A stretch of 20,817 bases of DNA from Actinomycetota bacterium. Lineage in GTDB: Bacteria; Actinomycetota; Actinomycetes; Streptosporangiales; Streptosporangiaceae. Shown here in pieces: positions 13,822 through 20,817 of this stretch (the stretch's first letter is position 1; every line of letters begins with the position of its first letter). The position numbers and the translations under genes were made by a program. Location: positions 1-20,817 of the forward strand of contig PMST01000046.1 in assembly GCA_003168295.1 (NCBI GenBank), given 5' to 3'. The notes beneath the pieces are model-generated. The model searched no databases. It was not told the DNA's origin and worked only from the letters and a program-made list of their open reading frames with translations.

Positions 13822-16020
13822 ATGAGACGTTCCCTTAGACCCAGGTACCCGGGTGCCGCCGATGCCTTCTCCTTGACCGACCAGCGCTGGACCGCGCGGT
13901 TCGTCCCGTCCCGGGCACTCGGCGACCTGTTCGGCCGGCCCTGGATGGAAGGCGCGGTCCCGATCATCCTGGCGGTGATCCTCGGGCTCTCTCTCGCCCT
14001 CATCGCCCCCGGTGTCACCACGTCCTACGGGCTGCAGCTCATCCTGATCCAGTTCGCGCAGATCGGATTCCTGGCCCTCGGTCTCACTGTGGTGATGGTG
14101 GGCGGCGGCATCGACCTCTCGGTCGGCTCGATCGCCGGCGCCTCGGCGTTGACGAGCCTGGTGCTGTTCCGCTCCTACAACTGGTCGCCGATCGCGATCG
14201 TGCCGGCGGTTCTCGTGCTCGGGGCCGTGCTGGGGGCGGTCAACGGCCTGCTGACCACGCGGGCGGGGATCAGGCCGCTGATCGCGACCCTGGTGACCGG
14301 CGTGGTGTACCAGGCGCTCATCGAGGACGAGCAGGCGCACTACGTCTCGCGACTGGTGTCGCTGCGGAGCGACACCATCTGGAACTTCCTGGGAAACGGC
14401 AAGGTTGCCGGCCTTCAGGTCTCGGTCTTCGTCTTCCTCATCGTCTTGATCGTCGCCCAGATCGGGCTGACCCGATCCCGCTGGGGGTGGCGCGTGCTCG
14501 CTGTGGGCAGCAACCGCCGCTCCGCTCGCCGCAACGGCATCTCGCCCAACCCGGTCATCTTCTCCACGTACGTGCTGAGTGGCATCCTCTGTGCCGCCGG
14601 CGGCCTCTTTTACGGTGCCAATCAGCAGGACACGTCCGATCAGCTGACCGCGGGCTGGACGATCATCGCGCTGACGGCTGTCGTTGTCGGTGGCGTGAGC
14701 CTACGGGGGGGCCGGGGCACGGCGATCCGGGCCGCGCTCGGGATGCTGGTGATCTCGCTGCTGTCGTACGCCATCATCGTGCTGAACATCGCGAGCGACT
14801 GGCAGATGTTCGCTCTCGGCGCGGCCCTGCTGATCTTTGCCTCGGCGGACCACAAGTGGGGGAAGTACCGCAACGTCCTCGCCGGGAAGCTGGCCTTCTC
14901 GCCCGCGTTGGTGCGCACGGCGCCGCTCGAGGACATCACCTCACCGGACTCCCGATGGCGCATCAACGCGATCCTGTCGGACGCTGAACCGATCGGGCTG
15001 GGCCAGGTCGAGGGTGGCGAGGACTGCATCCTGGACAGCCAGGGCCGGCTGTACTGCGGCGACCGTCGCGGCTGGATCTGGCGATTCTCCGGGCCGAAGT
15101 TCGAGGACGCGGAGATGTTCTGCCGGACCGGTGGGCTGCCGCTCGGCCTCGCTTTCGACCGCGACGGCAACCTGCTGGCCGCCGTGGTCGGCATGGGCGT
15201 CGTGATGATCTCCCCGGACGGCTCCATGCGGCCCATCGCCACCCACGTCCACCGCCGCAGCTTCCGGCACCTCTACGACGACAGCGCGATCATGTTCCCG
15301 GATGACCTCGATGTCGCTCCAGACGGCTCGGTCTACTTCAGCGAAGTCAGCACCCGGCTGATGAACGCCGGCGAGATGCAGACCGAGATGCTCGAGTGCC
15401 GGCCCAACGGCCGGGTGCTGCGCTACGACCCACAGGCGGACCGCTGCGAGGTGGTCGTCCGGAACTGTGTGCTGCCTAACGGCATCGCCACCGCGCATGA
15501 CGGCCGCTCGATCCTGATCGCGAGTACCGGGCTGTGCCGGGTGGACCGGCTGTGGATCAGCGGCCCCGAGCAAGGGCGCCTGGAACCGGTGCTCACCGAC
15601 CTGCCGGGACACATCGACAACATCAACCGGGCCTCCGACGGCAACTACTGGTTGACGTTCGTCGGAATGCGGACCCCCATGTTCGACCTGTTGTTGAAGT
15701 ATCCCCGGGTCCGCCACCGGATGCTTCGGGAGCTGCCACTGGACGACTGGGTGACGCCGCAGTTCAACGTGTCCTGCGTGGTGAAATTCTCCGAGGCCGG
15801 CGAGATCCTCAGCGTCATGTGGGACTCGTCGCTGGAGAAGCACCCGATGGTGACGTCGATGCGCGAGCAGCAGGGCTACCTCTACCTCGGCGGTCTCCAG
15901 AACAACCGGATCGGCCGGGTGCTGCTGCCCGCCGCCGATGTGGGCACGATCGACCCGATTGCCGTACCGGGCTCGCACGGGTCATTCCTCGCAGGAGTGC
16001 GATATGTCGCGCACATCTAA
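13822..16020 (+). CDS. Fusion: ABC sugar-type permease plus strictosidine synthase/SMP-30-like beta-propeller
   Basis: 732 residues in one uninterrupted frame. Residues about 45-340 are a complete RbsC-type permease (GGGIDLSVGSIAGASAL, coupling loop WGWRVLAVGSNRRSARRNGI, GGVSLRGGRGTAIRAALG). A linker of about 45 residues follows, then from about 386 a six-bladed propeller of the strictosidine synthase/APMAP/SMP-30 group: DGNLLAAV repeats, LPNGIATAHDGRSILIAST, and GHIDNINRASDGNYWLTFVG. The PNG and DN residues that hold the metal ion in lactonases of this superfamily are kept. RbsC-type permeases end in the cytoplasm, so the propeller would sit at the channel exit (inference). The ATG at 13822 has GAGG just upstream. 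It probably pairs with the permease at 11505. A hydrolytic (lactonase) role is likely but unproven. Confidence 0.9.
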   Translation: MRRSLRPRYPGAADAFSLTDQRWTARFVPSRALGDLFGRPWMEGAVPIILAVILGLSLALIAPGVTTSYGLQLILIQFAQIGFLALGLTVVMVGGGIDLSVGSIAGASALTSLVLFRSYNWSPIAIVPAVLVLGAVLGAVNGLLTTRAGIRPLIATLVTGVVYQALIEDEQAHYVSRLVSLRSDTIWNFLGNGKVAGLQVSVFVFLIVLIVAQIGLTRSRWGWRVLAVGSNRRSARRNGISPNPVIFSTYVLSGILCAAGGLFYGANQQDTSDQLTAGWTIIALTAVVVGGVSLRGGRGTAIRAALGMLVISLLSYAIIVLNIASDWQMFALGAALLIFASADHKWGKYRNVLAGKLAFSPALVRTAPLEDITSPDSRWRINAILSDAEPIGLGQVEGGEDCILDSQGRLYCGDRRGWIWRFSGPKFEDAEMFCRTGGLPLGLAFDRDGNLLAAVVGMGVVMISPDGSMRPIATHVHRRSFRHLYDDSAIMFPDDLDVAPDGSVYFSEVSTRLMNAGEMQTEMLECRPNGRVLRYDPQADRCEVVVRNCVLPNGIATAHDGRSILIASTGLCRVDRLWISGPEQGRLEPVLTDLPGHIDNINRASDGNYWLTFVGMRTPMFDLLLKYPRVRHRMLRELPLDDWVTPQFNVSCVVKFSEAGEILSVMWDSSLEKHPMVTSMREQQGYLYLGGLQNNRIGRVLLPAADVGTIDPIAVPGSHGSFLAGVRYVAHI

Positions 16021-17113
16021 ATCAGTCCGTGAGTGGTTCCGGCCGGGCTCTGTCGAACGGCCGTCGATCCCCCCGATGGAGGCGGGGCTCCGCCCGAACT
16101 CACGCCTGGACGACAGCGAGGTGTTCGTCGAGTTCGACGGCGGCGAGCCCGACGACATCGCGGTCGACGGCGACGGGGTGGCCGTCAGCAGCGGTCAGAC
16201 CGTCCAGCGCCTGACCGCGACCGGTGCCGTCAAGTCGCAGCTCGACCTGGGTGGGGCCGTGACCGCGCTGGTCACGAGCCGCGCTGGCGATCTGCTCGCC
16301 GCGGTCGAGGGACGCGGGCTCGTCCGGGTCCGGACGGACGGGTCTACCGATCTGCTATCCGGGGATCCCTGCCTTCAGCGGTGCGTGACCGCCATGGCCG
16401 CCGTCGCGGACGGGACCTTCCTCGTCACTGTCGGGTCATCGAGCCACTCAGCAGCCGACTGGGCCCGGGCCATGGTCGAGCGCAGTTCGAGTGGTTCCAT
16501 CGTCAGGGTCACCGACGGGACGGCAGAACTCCTGGACAGCGGGCTGCCGTGGCCGGCCGGCATCGCGCCAGCTGGCGCCGACGGCTTCGTCGTGTCGCTG
16601 AGCTTCGCCCATCGGGTCGAGCGGCGGTCGCTGCAGAACCCCCGGGCAGCCGTATCGCTCTGCGAGAACATGGCAGGCTATCCGGGTCGGTTGATCGCGG
16701 ACGAGGAGGGCGGCTGGTGGGTGGCCGTCCCCTATGCGCGCAACCGCGCGACGGAGATCGTCCTGTCGGAGCCGGCGGTGGCGACCGAGATGGTCGAGGA
16801 AATCCGACCCGATCTCTGGCTGGTGCCCTGCCTGCGCACCGAGAGCGTCTACCAGTCGCCGTGTCAGGTCGGGCAGATACGGGTCCTGGGCGAGATCAAG
16901 CCGTGGGCCCCGGCGCGCTCCTACGGCCTGGTCTTCCGGTGCGACGAGCAAGGGCGGGTGCTGGAGAGCGCCCACTCCCGGGCGGATGGGAACTGCCACG
17001 GCGCCACCGGGCTCGGCACCGACCGATCGGGCCGGCTCTACGCTGTCTGTCGTGGCGCACGGAAAGTACTCGTCTTGGAAGAGGGACTCGCTGCAGTGAG
17101 CACGCGCGCATGA
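16004..17113 (+). CDS. Free-standing strictosidine synthase/SMP-30-like beta-propeller protein, metal site degraded
   Basis: 369 residues, no signal peptide, hence cytoplasmic. Repeated blade motifs are visible (PDDIAVDGDGVAVSSG, GDLLAAVEGRGLVRVRTDG, GGWWVAVPYARNR, GRLYAVCRGARKVLVLEE). The PNG motif of the fused propeller reads PAG here and the DNI segment reads GRL, so the usual metal ligands appear lost; a late SRADGNCHGATG segment resembles the end of this family. ATG 16004 has AGGAG six bases upstream and lies 17 bases inside the preceding gene; the frame open from 15938 has no such site. Its stop overlaps the next ATG (ATGA). It may bind the substrate, or form part of a complex with the fused propeller, rather than catalyse. 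Confidence 0.85.
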   Translation: MSRTSKSVREWFRPGSVERPSIPPMEAGLRPNSRLDDSEVFVEFDGGEPDDIAVDGDGVAVSSGQTVQRLTATGAVKSQLDLGGAVTALVTSRAGDLLAAVEGRGLVRVRTDGSTDLLSGDPCLQRCVTAMAAVADGTFLVTVGSSSHSAADWARAMVERSSSGSIVRVTDGTAELLDSGLPWPAGIAPAGADGFVVSLSFAHRVERRSLQNPRAAVSLCENMAGYPGRLIADEEGGWWVAVPYARNRATEIVLSEPAVATEMVEEIRPDLWLVPCLRTESVYQSPCQVGQIRVLGEIKPWAPARSYGLVFRCDEQGRVLESAHSRADGNCHGATGLGTDRSGRLYAVCRGARKVLVLEEGLAAVSTRA

Positions 17114-17565
17114 CCGCCGACACCGTTGTCCCGACCGCCGCAGAGCTGGCAGCGTCGTGCCTCGACCTGATCAGCAAGCGCGACGCCGCGGCCGTCGGCG
17201 AGCTGTTCAGCGAGGACGGACAGTGGGAGTTGGCCTATGCGTTCGGCCGAATCTCGAACGATCACCGTGTCCTGCAGGGACGTCACCGGATCACCCGCTT
17301 TCATGCGCAGATCGCGGCATTCACCATCAGCGTGGCCTTCTCGGACGTCGAGGTGTCCGTCGTCGACGACCGTCTTGCCTTCGTCGAGTGCCGCTCCGAA
17401 GCCCAGACCATCAAAGGCGTGCCGTACCGGAACTACTACATGGTGAAGGTCGTCGCCGAGCAGGGGACGATCCGCCGCTGGCTGGAATTCTTCGACCCGC
17501 GACCCTCCGAGGTCCTGCAAGACCTGATGGCGGCCGGCACCGGTTCGGCGGAGGCAGGCGCGTGA
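17110..17565 (+). CDS. SnoaL-like/NTF2-fold protein
   Basis: 151 residues. It has the nuclear-transport-factor-2 cone fold: an N-terminal helix with AASCLDLISKRDAAAVGELFSEDG, WELAYAF, a LQGRHRITRFHAQ segment, then strands VSVVDDRLAFVECRSEAQT and NYYMVKVV and a C-terminal WLEFFDPRPS. In catabolic clusters such proteins are often isomerases, dehydratases or hydrolases of polar ring intermediates, such as ketosteroid isomerase, SnoaL and limonene epoxide hydrolase. Which one applies here cannot be said. The ATG overlaps the propeller stop (ATGA) and the TGA overlaps the SDR start (GTGA), so it is coupled on both sides. Confidence 0.85.
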   Translation: MTADTVVPTAAELAASCLDLISKRDAAAVGELFSEDGQWELAYAFGRISNDHRVLQGRHRITRFHAQIAAFTISVAFSDVEVSVVDDRLAFVECRSEAQTIKGVPYRNYYMVKVVAEQGTIRRWLEFFDPRPSEVLQDLMAAGTGSAEAGA

Positions 17566-18308
17566 CGGATCGTGTCGCTCTGGTCACCGGCGCCGCCCAG
17601 GGCATCGGCCAGGCGACGGCGGAAATGCTGGCCAGCAAGGGCATGGCCGTCGTCGCCGCTGACCGCAACCTCGACGGCATCGCCGAGGTGGTCGCGGGTA
17701 TCCAGGCGACCGGACACCGGGCCATCGCGCTGCACCTCGATGTCACCGACTCCGAAGCGGTGGTGCAGAGGCTCGACGAGACGGCGAAGTCGTTCGGCGA
17801 CATCAGCGTTCTCGTCAACAACGTCGGCGGCGACGAACTGGTCCCCTTCCAGTCCTCTGACGAGTTGTTCTGGGACAAAGTCATCGAGCTGAACTTCACC
17901 AGCATGGTCCGGGTGACCCACGCGGTGCTGCCCGCCATGGTGCGGCAGGGATGGGGCCGGATCGTCAACATCAGCTCGGACGCGGGACGCATCGGCACGT
18001 CGCTCGAGCCGCTGTACACCGGGGCGAAAGGCGGCGTCATCGCCTTCGCCAAGACGCTCGCCCGTGAGGTCGCCCGCGACGGTGTCACCGTGAACACGGT
18101 CTGTCCCGGGATGATCGACACCCCCGCCCTCAGAACGCTGACCGAGTCCCACGAGCGGCTCTTCGCCGCCATGACGCAACGGGTTCCGGTTCGCCGACCC
18201 GGCGAGCCGCGCGACATCGCGGCCGCCGTCGCCTACTTCGCGTCGGACGATGCCGGCTACGTCACCGGACAGACGCTCTCGGTGAACGGCGGCTTGTCCA
18301 TGGTCTAG
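17562..18308 (+). CDS. Short-chain dehydrogenase/reductase (SDR)
   Basis: 248 residues, classical SDR. Cofactor motif TGAAQGIG (residues 9-16), an acidic residue after the second strand (D34, in AADRN) suggesting NAD(H), D60 in the DVTD segment, NNVGG in place of NNAG, and the tetrad N111, S139, Y152 and K156 (YTGAK). The C-terminus GYVTGQTLSVNGGLSMV is typical. It should oxidise a secondary alcohol or reduce a ketone. GTG 17562 overlaps the SnoaL-like stop (GTGA). It is followed after 52 bases by the ABC ATPase gene. Confidence 0.94.
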   Translation: MTDRVALVTGAAQGIGQATAEMLASKGMAVVAADRNLDGIAEVVAGIQATGHRAIALHLDVTDSEAVVQRLDETAKSFGDISVLVNNVGGDELVPFQSSDELFWDKVIELNFTSMVRVTHAVLPAMVRQGWGRIVNISSDAGRIGTSLEPLYTGAKGGVIAFAKTLAREVARDGVTVNTVCPGMIDTPALRTLTESHERLFAAMTQRVPVRRPGEPRDIAAAVAYFASDDAGYVTGQTLSVNGGLSMV

Positions 18309-18360
18309 CGGCCGGCGGGATGACGGGCCGTAGTGCACGACGTGTCGAGAGGAACGAGTG

Positions 18361-19872
18361 ATGGCGAGCGAGACGGAGCCGGAGGCGGCGGGGCCCAGGA
18401 TCGAGATTGTCGGTGTGTCCAAGGCCTACGGCGGGGCGCAGGCACTGTCCGACGTCAGCTTCAGCGTGAGGTCCGGGGAAGTCCACGCGCTGCTCGGGGA
18501 GAACGGCGCCGGCAAGTCCACGCTGGTCAAGATCATCGCCGGAGTCACCCAGCCGGACTCCGGTGAATATCTGTTCGACGGCAAGCTGGTCTCCTTCAAG
18601 TCGCCCGCCGACGCCACTGCCGCCGGGGTCGGCATGGTCTACCAGGAGACGTCCCTCGTGGACACCATGACGGTCGCCCAGAACCTCTTTCTGGGCAAAG
18701 AAGCCCCGCTCAACCGGATGTCGCGCCTCAACATCGAAGCCCGGCTCATCCTCGAATCACTGAACTTCCACGTCAGTCCGACCGTCCCCGTCGGCGTGCT
18801 CGGCGCAGCCCAGAAGCAGATGGTCGAGATCGCGAAGGCCATCCATCGAGCGGCGACCGTCATCATCTTCGACGAACCGACCACGTCACTCACTCCCGAG
18901 GAGCGCCAGCAGCTGCTGCTGAGCCTGGAACAGCTGCGCCGCAGCGGTGCGGCGATCGTGATGATCAGCCACAACCTCGAGGATGCGCTGGAAGTCGCCG
19001 ACCGCATCACGGTCATGCGGGACGGCAAGGTGGCGGGGACCATGCCGGTGAGCGACGCGCAGCGCGAGACGATCGTGCGCCTGATGGTCGGTCGGGAGCT
19101 GGAGTTCACCCGACCGTCGAGTCCCCGCCAGCCGCGCTCGAAGCCGATTCTGGAAGTGGACAACCTGGTTGCCGCGAACGTGAAGAACATGTCCTTCACG
19201 GTGCGGCCTGGGGAGATCGTCGCCATCTTCGGGCTCGTCGGAGCCGGCCGTACTGAGACCGCCCACGTGATCACCGGCGCCATCAAGCGCCGCCGCCTGG
19301 CCGGCGGACAGATCCGGCTGAACGGAAGGCCCGTGCGCTTCCGGACGCCGCGACAGGCGGTCCGCGCCGGGATCGCCTACGTCACCGAGGACCGCGGCAC
19401 CGATGGCTTCTTCGGGCATCTGAGCATCGTCGACAACATCCATGCCGGTCATCTCGGCAAGGCGAAGCGGCTGCCCTTCCTCTCGACCCTGGCCAGCCGG
19501 GACGCCGTGGCGCGCCCGCTAGTCGAACGGTTCGGCATTCGCACCCTGGACCCGTCCCGGGCGAAGCTGGTCGAGCTCTCCGGCGGCAACCAGCAGAAGA
19601 TCGTTCTCGCCAAGAGCCTCACCCGGCTGCCGAAGGTGGCCATCTTCGACGAGCCGACTCGAGGGGTTGACGTGGGTTCGATCCAAGAGATTCATGACCA
19701 GATCCGCGAATACGCCGACATGGGCGTCGGGATCGTGGTCATCTCCTCCTACTGGCCGGAAGTGCTGGCGCTGGGCGACCGGATCCTCGTCGCCAGGGCC
19801 GGCCGGGTCGTGGCGGAGTTCGACCCGACGGAAGTCGATCAGGAACGGATGACCTTCGCGGCCGTCCACTGA
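18361..19872 (+). CDS. ABC transporter ATP-binding protein, sugar type (double ATPase, RbsA/MglA-like)
   Basis: 503 residues with two ATPase domains. Domain 1: Walker A GENGAGKST (46-54), signature-like GAAQKQMVEIAKA, Walker B VIIFDEPTTSLT. Domain 2: degenerate Walker A GLVGAGRTE, intact signature LSGGNQQKIVLAKSL, Walker B VAIFDEPTRGVDVG. A weakened second Walker A is normal for this subfamily. It energises the two permeases (11505 and 13822); it is the only ATPase here. The start is ATG 18361, directly after an in-frame GTG at 18358, with AGAGG upstream serving either. The ATPase being separated from the permeases by four enzyme or propeller genes supports the view that those genes belong to the same transport-linked pathway. 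Confidence 0.96.
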   Translation: MASETEPEAAGPRIEIVGVSKAYGGAQALSDVSFSVRSGEVHALLGENGAGKSTLVKIIAGVTQPDSGEYLFDGKLVSFKSPADATAAGVGMVYQETSLVDTMTVAQNLFLGKEAPLNRMSRLNIEARLILESLNFHVSPTVPVGVLGAAQKQMVEIAKAIHRAATVIIFDEPTTSLTPEERQQLLLSLEQLRRSGAAIVMISHNLEDALEVADRITVMRDGKVAGTMPVSDAQRETIVRLMVGRELEFTRPSSPRQPRSKPILEVDNLVAANVKNMSFTVRPGEIVAIFGLVGAGRTETAHVITGAIKRRRLAGGQIRLNGRPVRFRTPRQAVRAGIAYVTEDRGTDGFFGHLSIVDNIHAGHLGKAKRLPFLSTLASRDAVARPLVERFGIRTLDPSRAKLVELSGGNQQKIVLAKSLTRLPKVAIFDEPTRGVDVGSIQEIHDQIREYADMGVGIVVISSYWPEVLALGDRILVARAGRVVAEFDPTEVDQERMTFAAVH

Positions 19873-19895
19873 GCGACGGTCACGAAGGGTATGGC

Positions 19896-20666
19896 GTGAA
19901 CATCGCGGGAATTCGGGCGATCATCACCGGCGGAGCGTCCGGGCTTGGCGAGGCCACTGCCCGCATGCTCGTCGACAGCGGAGCGCGGGTGTTCGTGCTC
20001 GACCTGCCGACCTCGGCGGGTGCCGACCTTGAAGCGGAACTCTCGCCGCACTTCACCTTCCTCCCGACGGACGTCACGTCCGATGACCAGGTGACCGCAG
20101 CCTTCGCCACGATCGAGCAGGCGGCGGAACCGATCATGCTGTGCCTCAACTCGGCCGGCAACGGTCCGGGTCATCGCATAGTCCGGCACGACGGCACCAT
20201 GTTCCCGCTCGACCTCTACCGACGGACGATCGAGCTGAATCTCGTCGGTGCGTTCAACGTGCTCCGCAACGCTGCGCGCCTGATGACCAGGAACGACCCT
20301 GGGCCCGACGGCGAACGGGGCCTCATCGTGAACGTCGCCTCCATCGCCGGCATCGACGGCCAGGTCGGGCAGGCCGCCTACTCCGCCTCCAAGGGAGGAC
20401 TCATCGCGAGCACCCTGCCGCTGGCGCGAGACCTAGCCGACTGGGGGATCCGCGTGATGACCATTGCGCCCGGGATCATCGAGACATCGCTCCTGCGCGA
20501 CACGCCACCGAAGGTGCGGGACGCGGTCTCTCAGCTGGCGGTCTTCCCGAAGCGGCTGGGCCAGCCCAGGGAGTTCGCCGCGCTGGTCCGCCACCTGGCC
20601 GAGAACCCGTTCCTCAACGGTGAGGTCATCCGCTTCGATGCCGCCGCCCGGCTCCCGCCGAGGTGA
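19896..20666 (+). CDS. Short-chain dehydrogenase, 3-hydroxyacyl-CoA dehydrogenase type II-like
   Basis: 256 residues. Motifs: TGGASGLG (11-18), D36 suggesting NAD, NSAG in place of NNAG, and N115, S149, Y162, K166 (YSASK). The length, the TGGASGLG motif, the VASIAGIDGQVGQAAYSASKGG segment and the PGIIETSLL segment resemble the HSD17B10 type II 3-hydroxyacyl-CoA dehydrogenases, which act in beta-oxidation and on steroids. That would complete the step between hydratase and thiolase (inference). The start is GTG 19896 with AAGGG six bases upstream. A 23-base gap follows the ATPase gene, so it is in the same transcript. It differs strongly from the SDR at 17562. Confidence 0.92.
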   Translation: MNIAGIRAIITGGASGLGEATARMLVDSGARVFVLDLPTSAGADLEAELSPHFTFLPTDVTSDDQVTAAFATIEQAAEPIMLCLNSAGNGPGHRIVRHDGTMFPLDLYRRTIELNLVGAFNVLRNAARLMTRNDPGPDGERGLIVNVASIAGIDGQVGQAAYSASKGGLIASTLPLARDLADWGIRVMTIAPGIIETSLLRDTPPKVRDAVSQLAVFPKRLGQPREFAALVRHLAENPFLNGEVIRFDAAARLPPR

Positions 20667-20817
20667 GCCTCGACCGCCCGCACAGGTGCGGCCTGGCGTG
20701 CGCCGGGCGGGCCAACTGCGTCGTCGTGAGGCGGGGTGGGAAGGAAGCCCGAGGCGAATCCCTGCACCGAGGAATACGAACCGCGTAGAAGGCGGCCGAG
20801 CCAGGCGTAGGCCTCAG
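20667..20817. other. Intergenic tail with a possible terminator hairpin
   Basis: After the SDR stop, CCGCCCG (20674-20680) can pair with CGGGCGG (20704-20710), extended by CAC/GTG, forming a possible terminator for the long plus-strand operon. The remaining bases to the window edge hold no gene I can support. Confidence 0.4.

Noticed and set aside
12853..14340. Open frame of 495 codons on the minus strand
   Set aside because: It is antisense to the binding-protein and permease genes, has a low-complexity Arg/Asp/His-rich composition and no domain; a GC-rich shadow frame.
1..20817. Mobile elements, attachment sites, CRISPR arrays, tRNA or rRNA genes
   Set aside because: No transposase or integrase, no direct-repeat arrays, and no cloverleaf or rRNA-like segments were noticed.

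Overview
The window is GC-rich (about two thirds G+C by eye), tightly packed and full of GTG/TTG starts and 4-base stop/start overlaps. With the TetR regulator and the acyl-CoA gene families present, this points to an actinomycete (Actinomycetota); I cannot name the genus. It reads as one catabolic locus in which an uptake system and an acyl-CoA degradation pathway appear to share one regulatory motif. No RNA genes, CRISPR arrays, insertion sequences or prophage genes were seen.

Layout. (1) 1-252: 3' end of an isoprenylcysteine methyltransferase-like membrane protein. (2) 3204 down to 412, minus strand: acyl-CoA dehydrogenase, two small hotdog-fold (MaoC-type) hydratase subunits and a TetR regulator, apparently one operon. 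(3) 3345-6387, plus strand: acyl-CoA ligase, DUF35 zinc-ribbon/OB-fold protein and an intact SCP-x-type thiolase, all overlapping by 4 bases. (4) 10962 down to 6446, minus strand: a second acyl-CoA ligase, two thiolase-like proteins without the usual nucleophilic cysteine, and a second DUF35 protein. Units 3 and 4 converge on a perfect 17-bp hairpin at 6384-6427. (5) 10963-11504: divergent control region. (6) 11505-20666, plus strand: sugar-type ABC permease, lipoprotein binding protein, a hairpin, a second ABC permease fused to a strictosidine-synthase/SMP-30-like beta-propeller, a free-standing degenerate propeller, a SnoaL/NTF2-like protein, an SDR, the double ABC ATPase and a second SDR.

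How the genes may work together (inference). The binding protein, two permeases and ATPase form an importer. The propeller on the permease could act on the substrate, for example by opening a lactone, as it enters. The SDRs and SnoaL-like protein would oxidise or isomerise it. The two ligases make CoA thioesters, the dehydrogenase and hotdog pair carry out dehydrogenation and hydration, and the thiolase/DUF35 modules cleave carbon-carbon bonds. The substrate is unknown. Families used for side chains of steroid-like or alicyclic compounds are the nearest analogy, but nothing here proves that.

The strongest unannotated signal is a 14-bp near-palindrome, roughly ACCnAACGnTnGGT, at 3248, 9302, 11040 and 11317. 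It lies in the control regions of the degradation operons and of the transport operon, which suggests one regulator, plausibly the local TetR, controls uptake and breakdown together.
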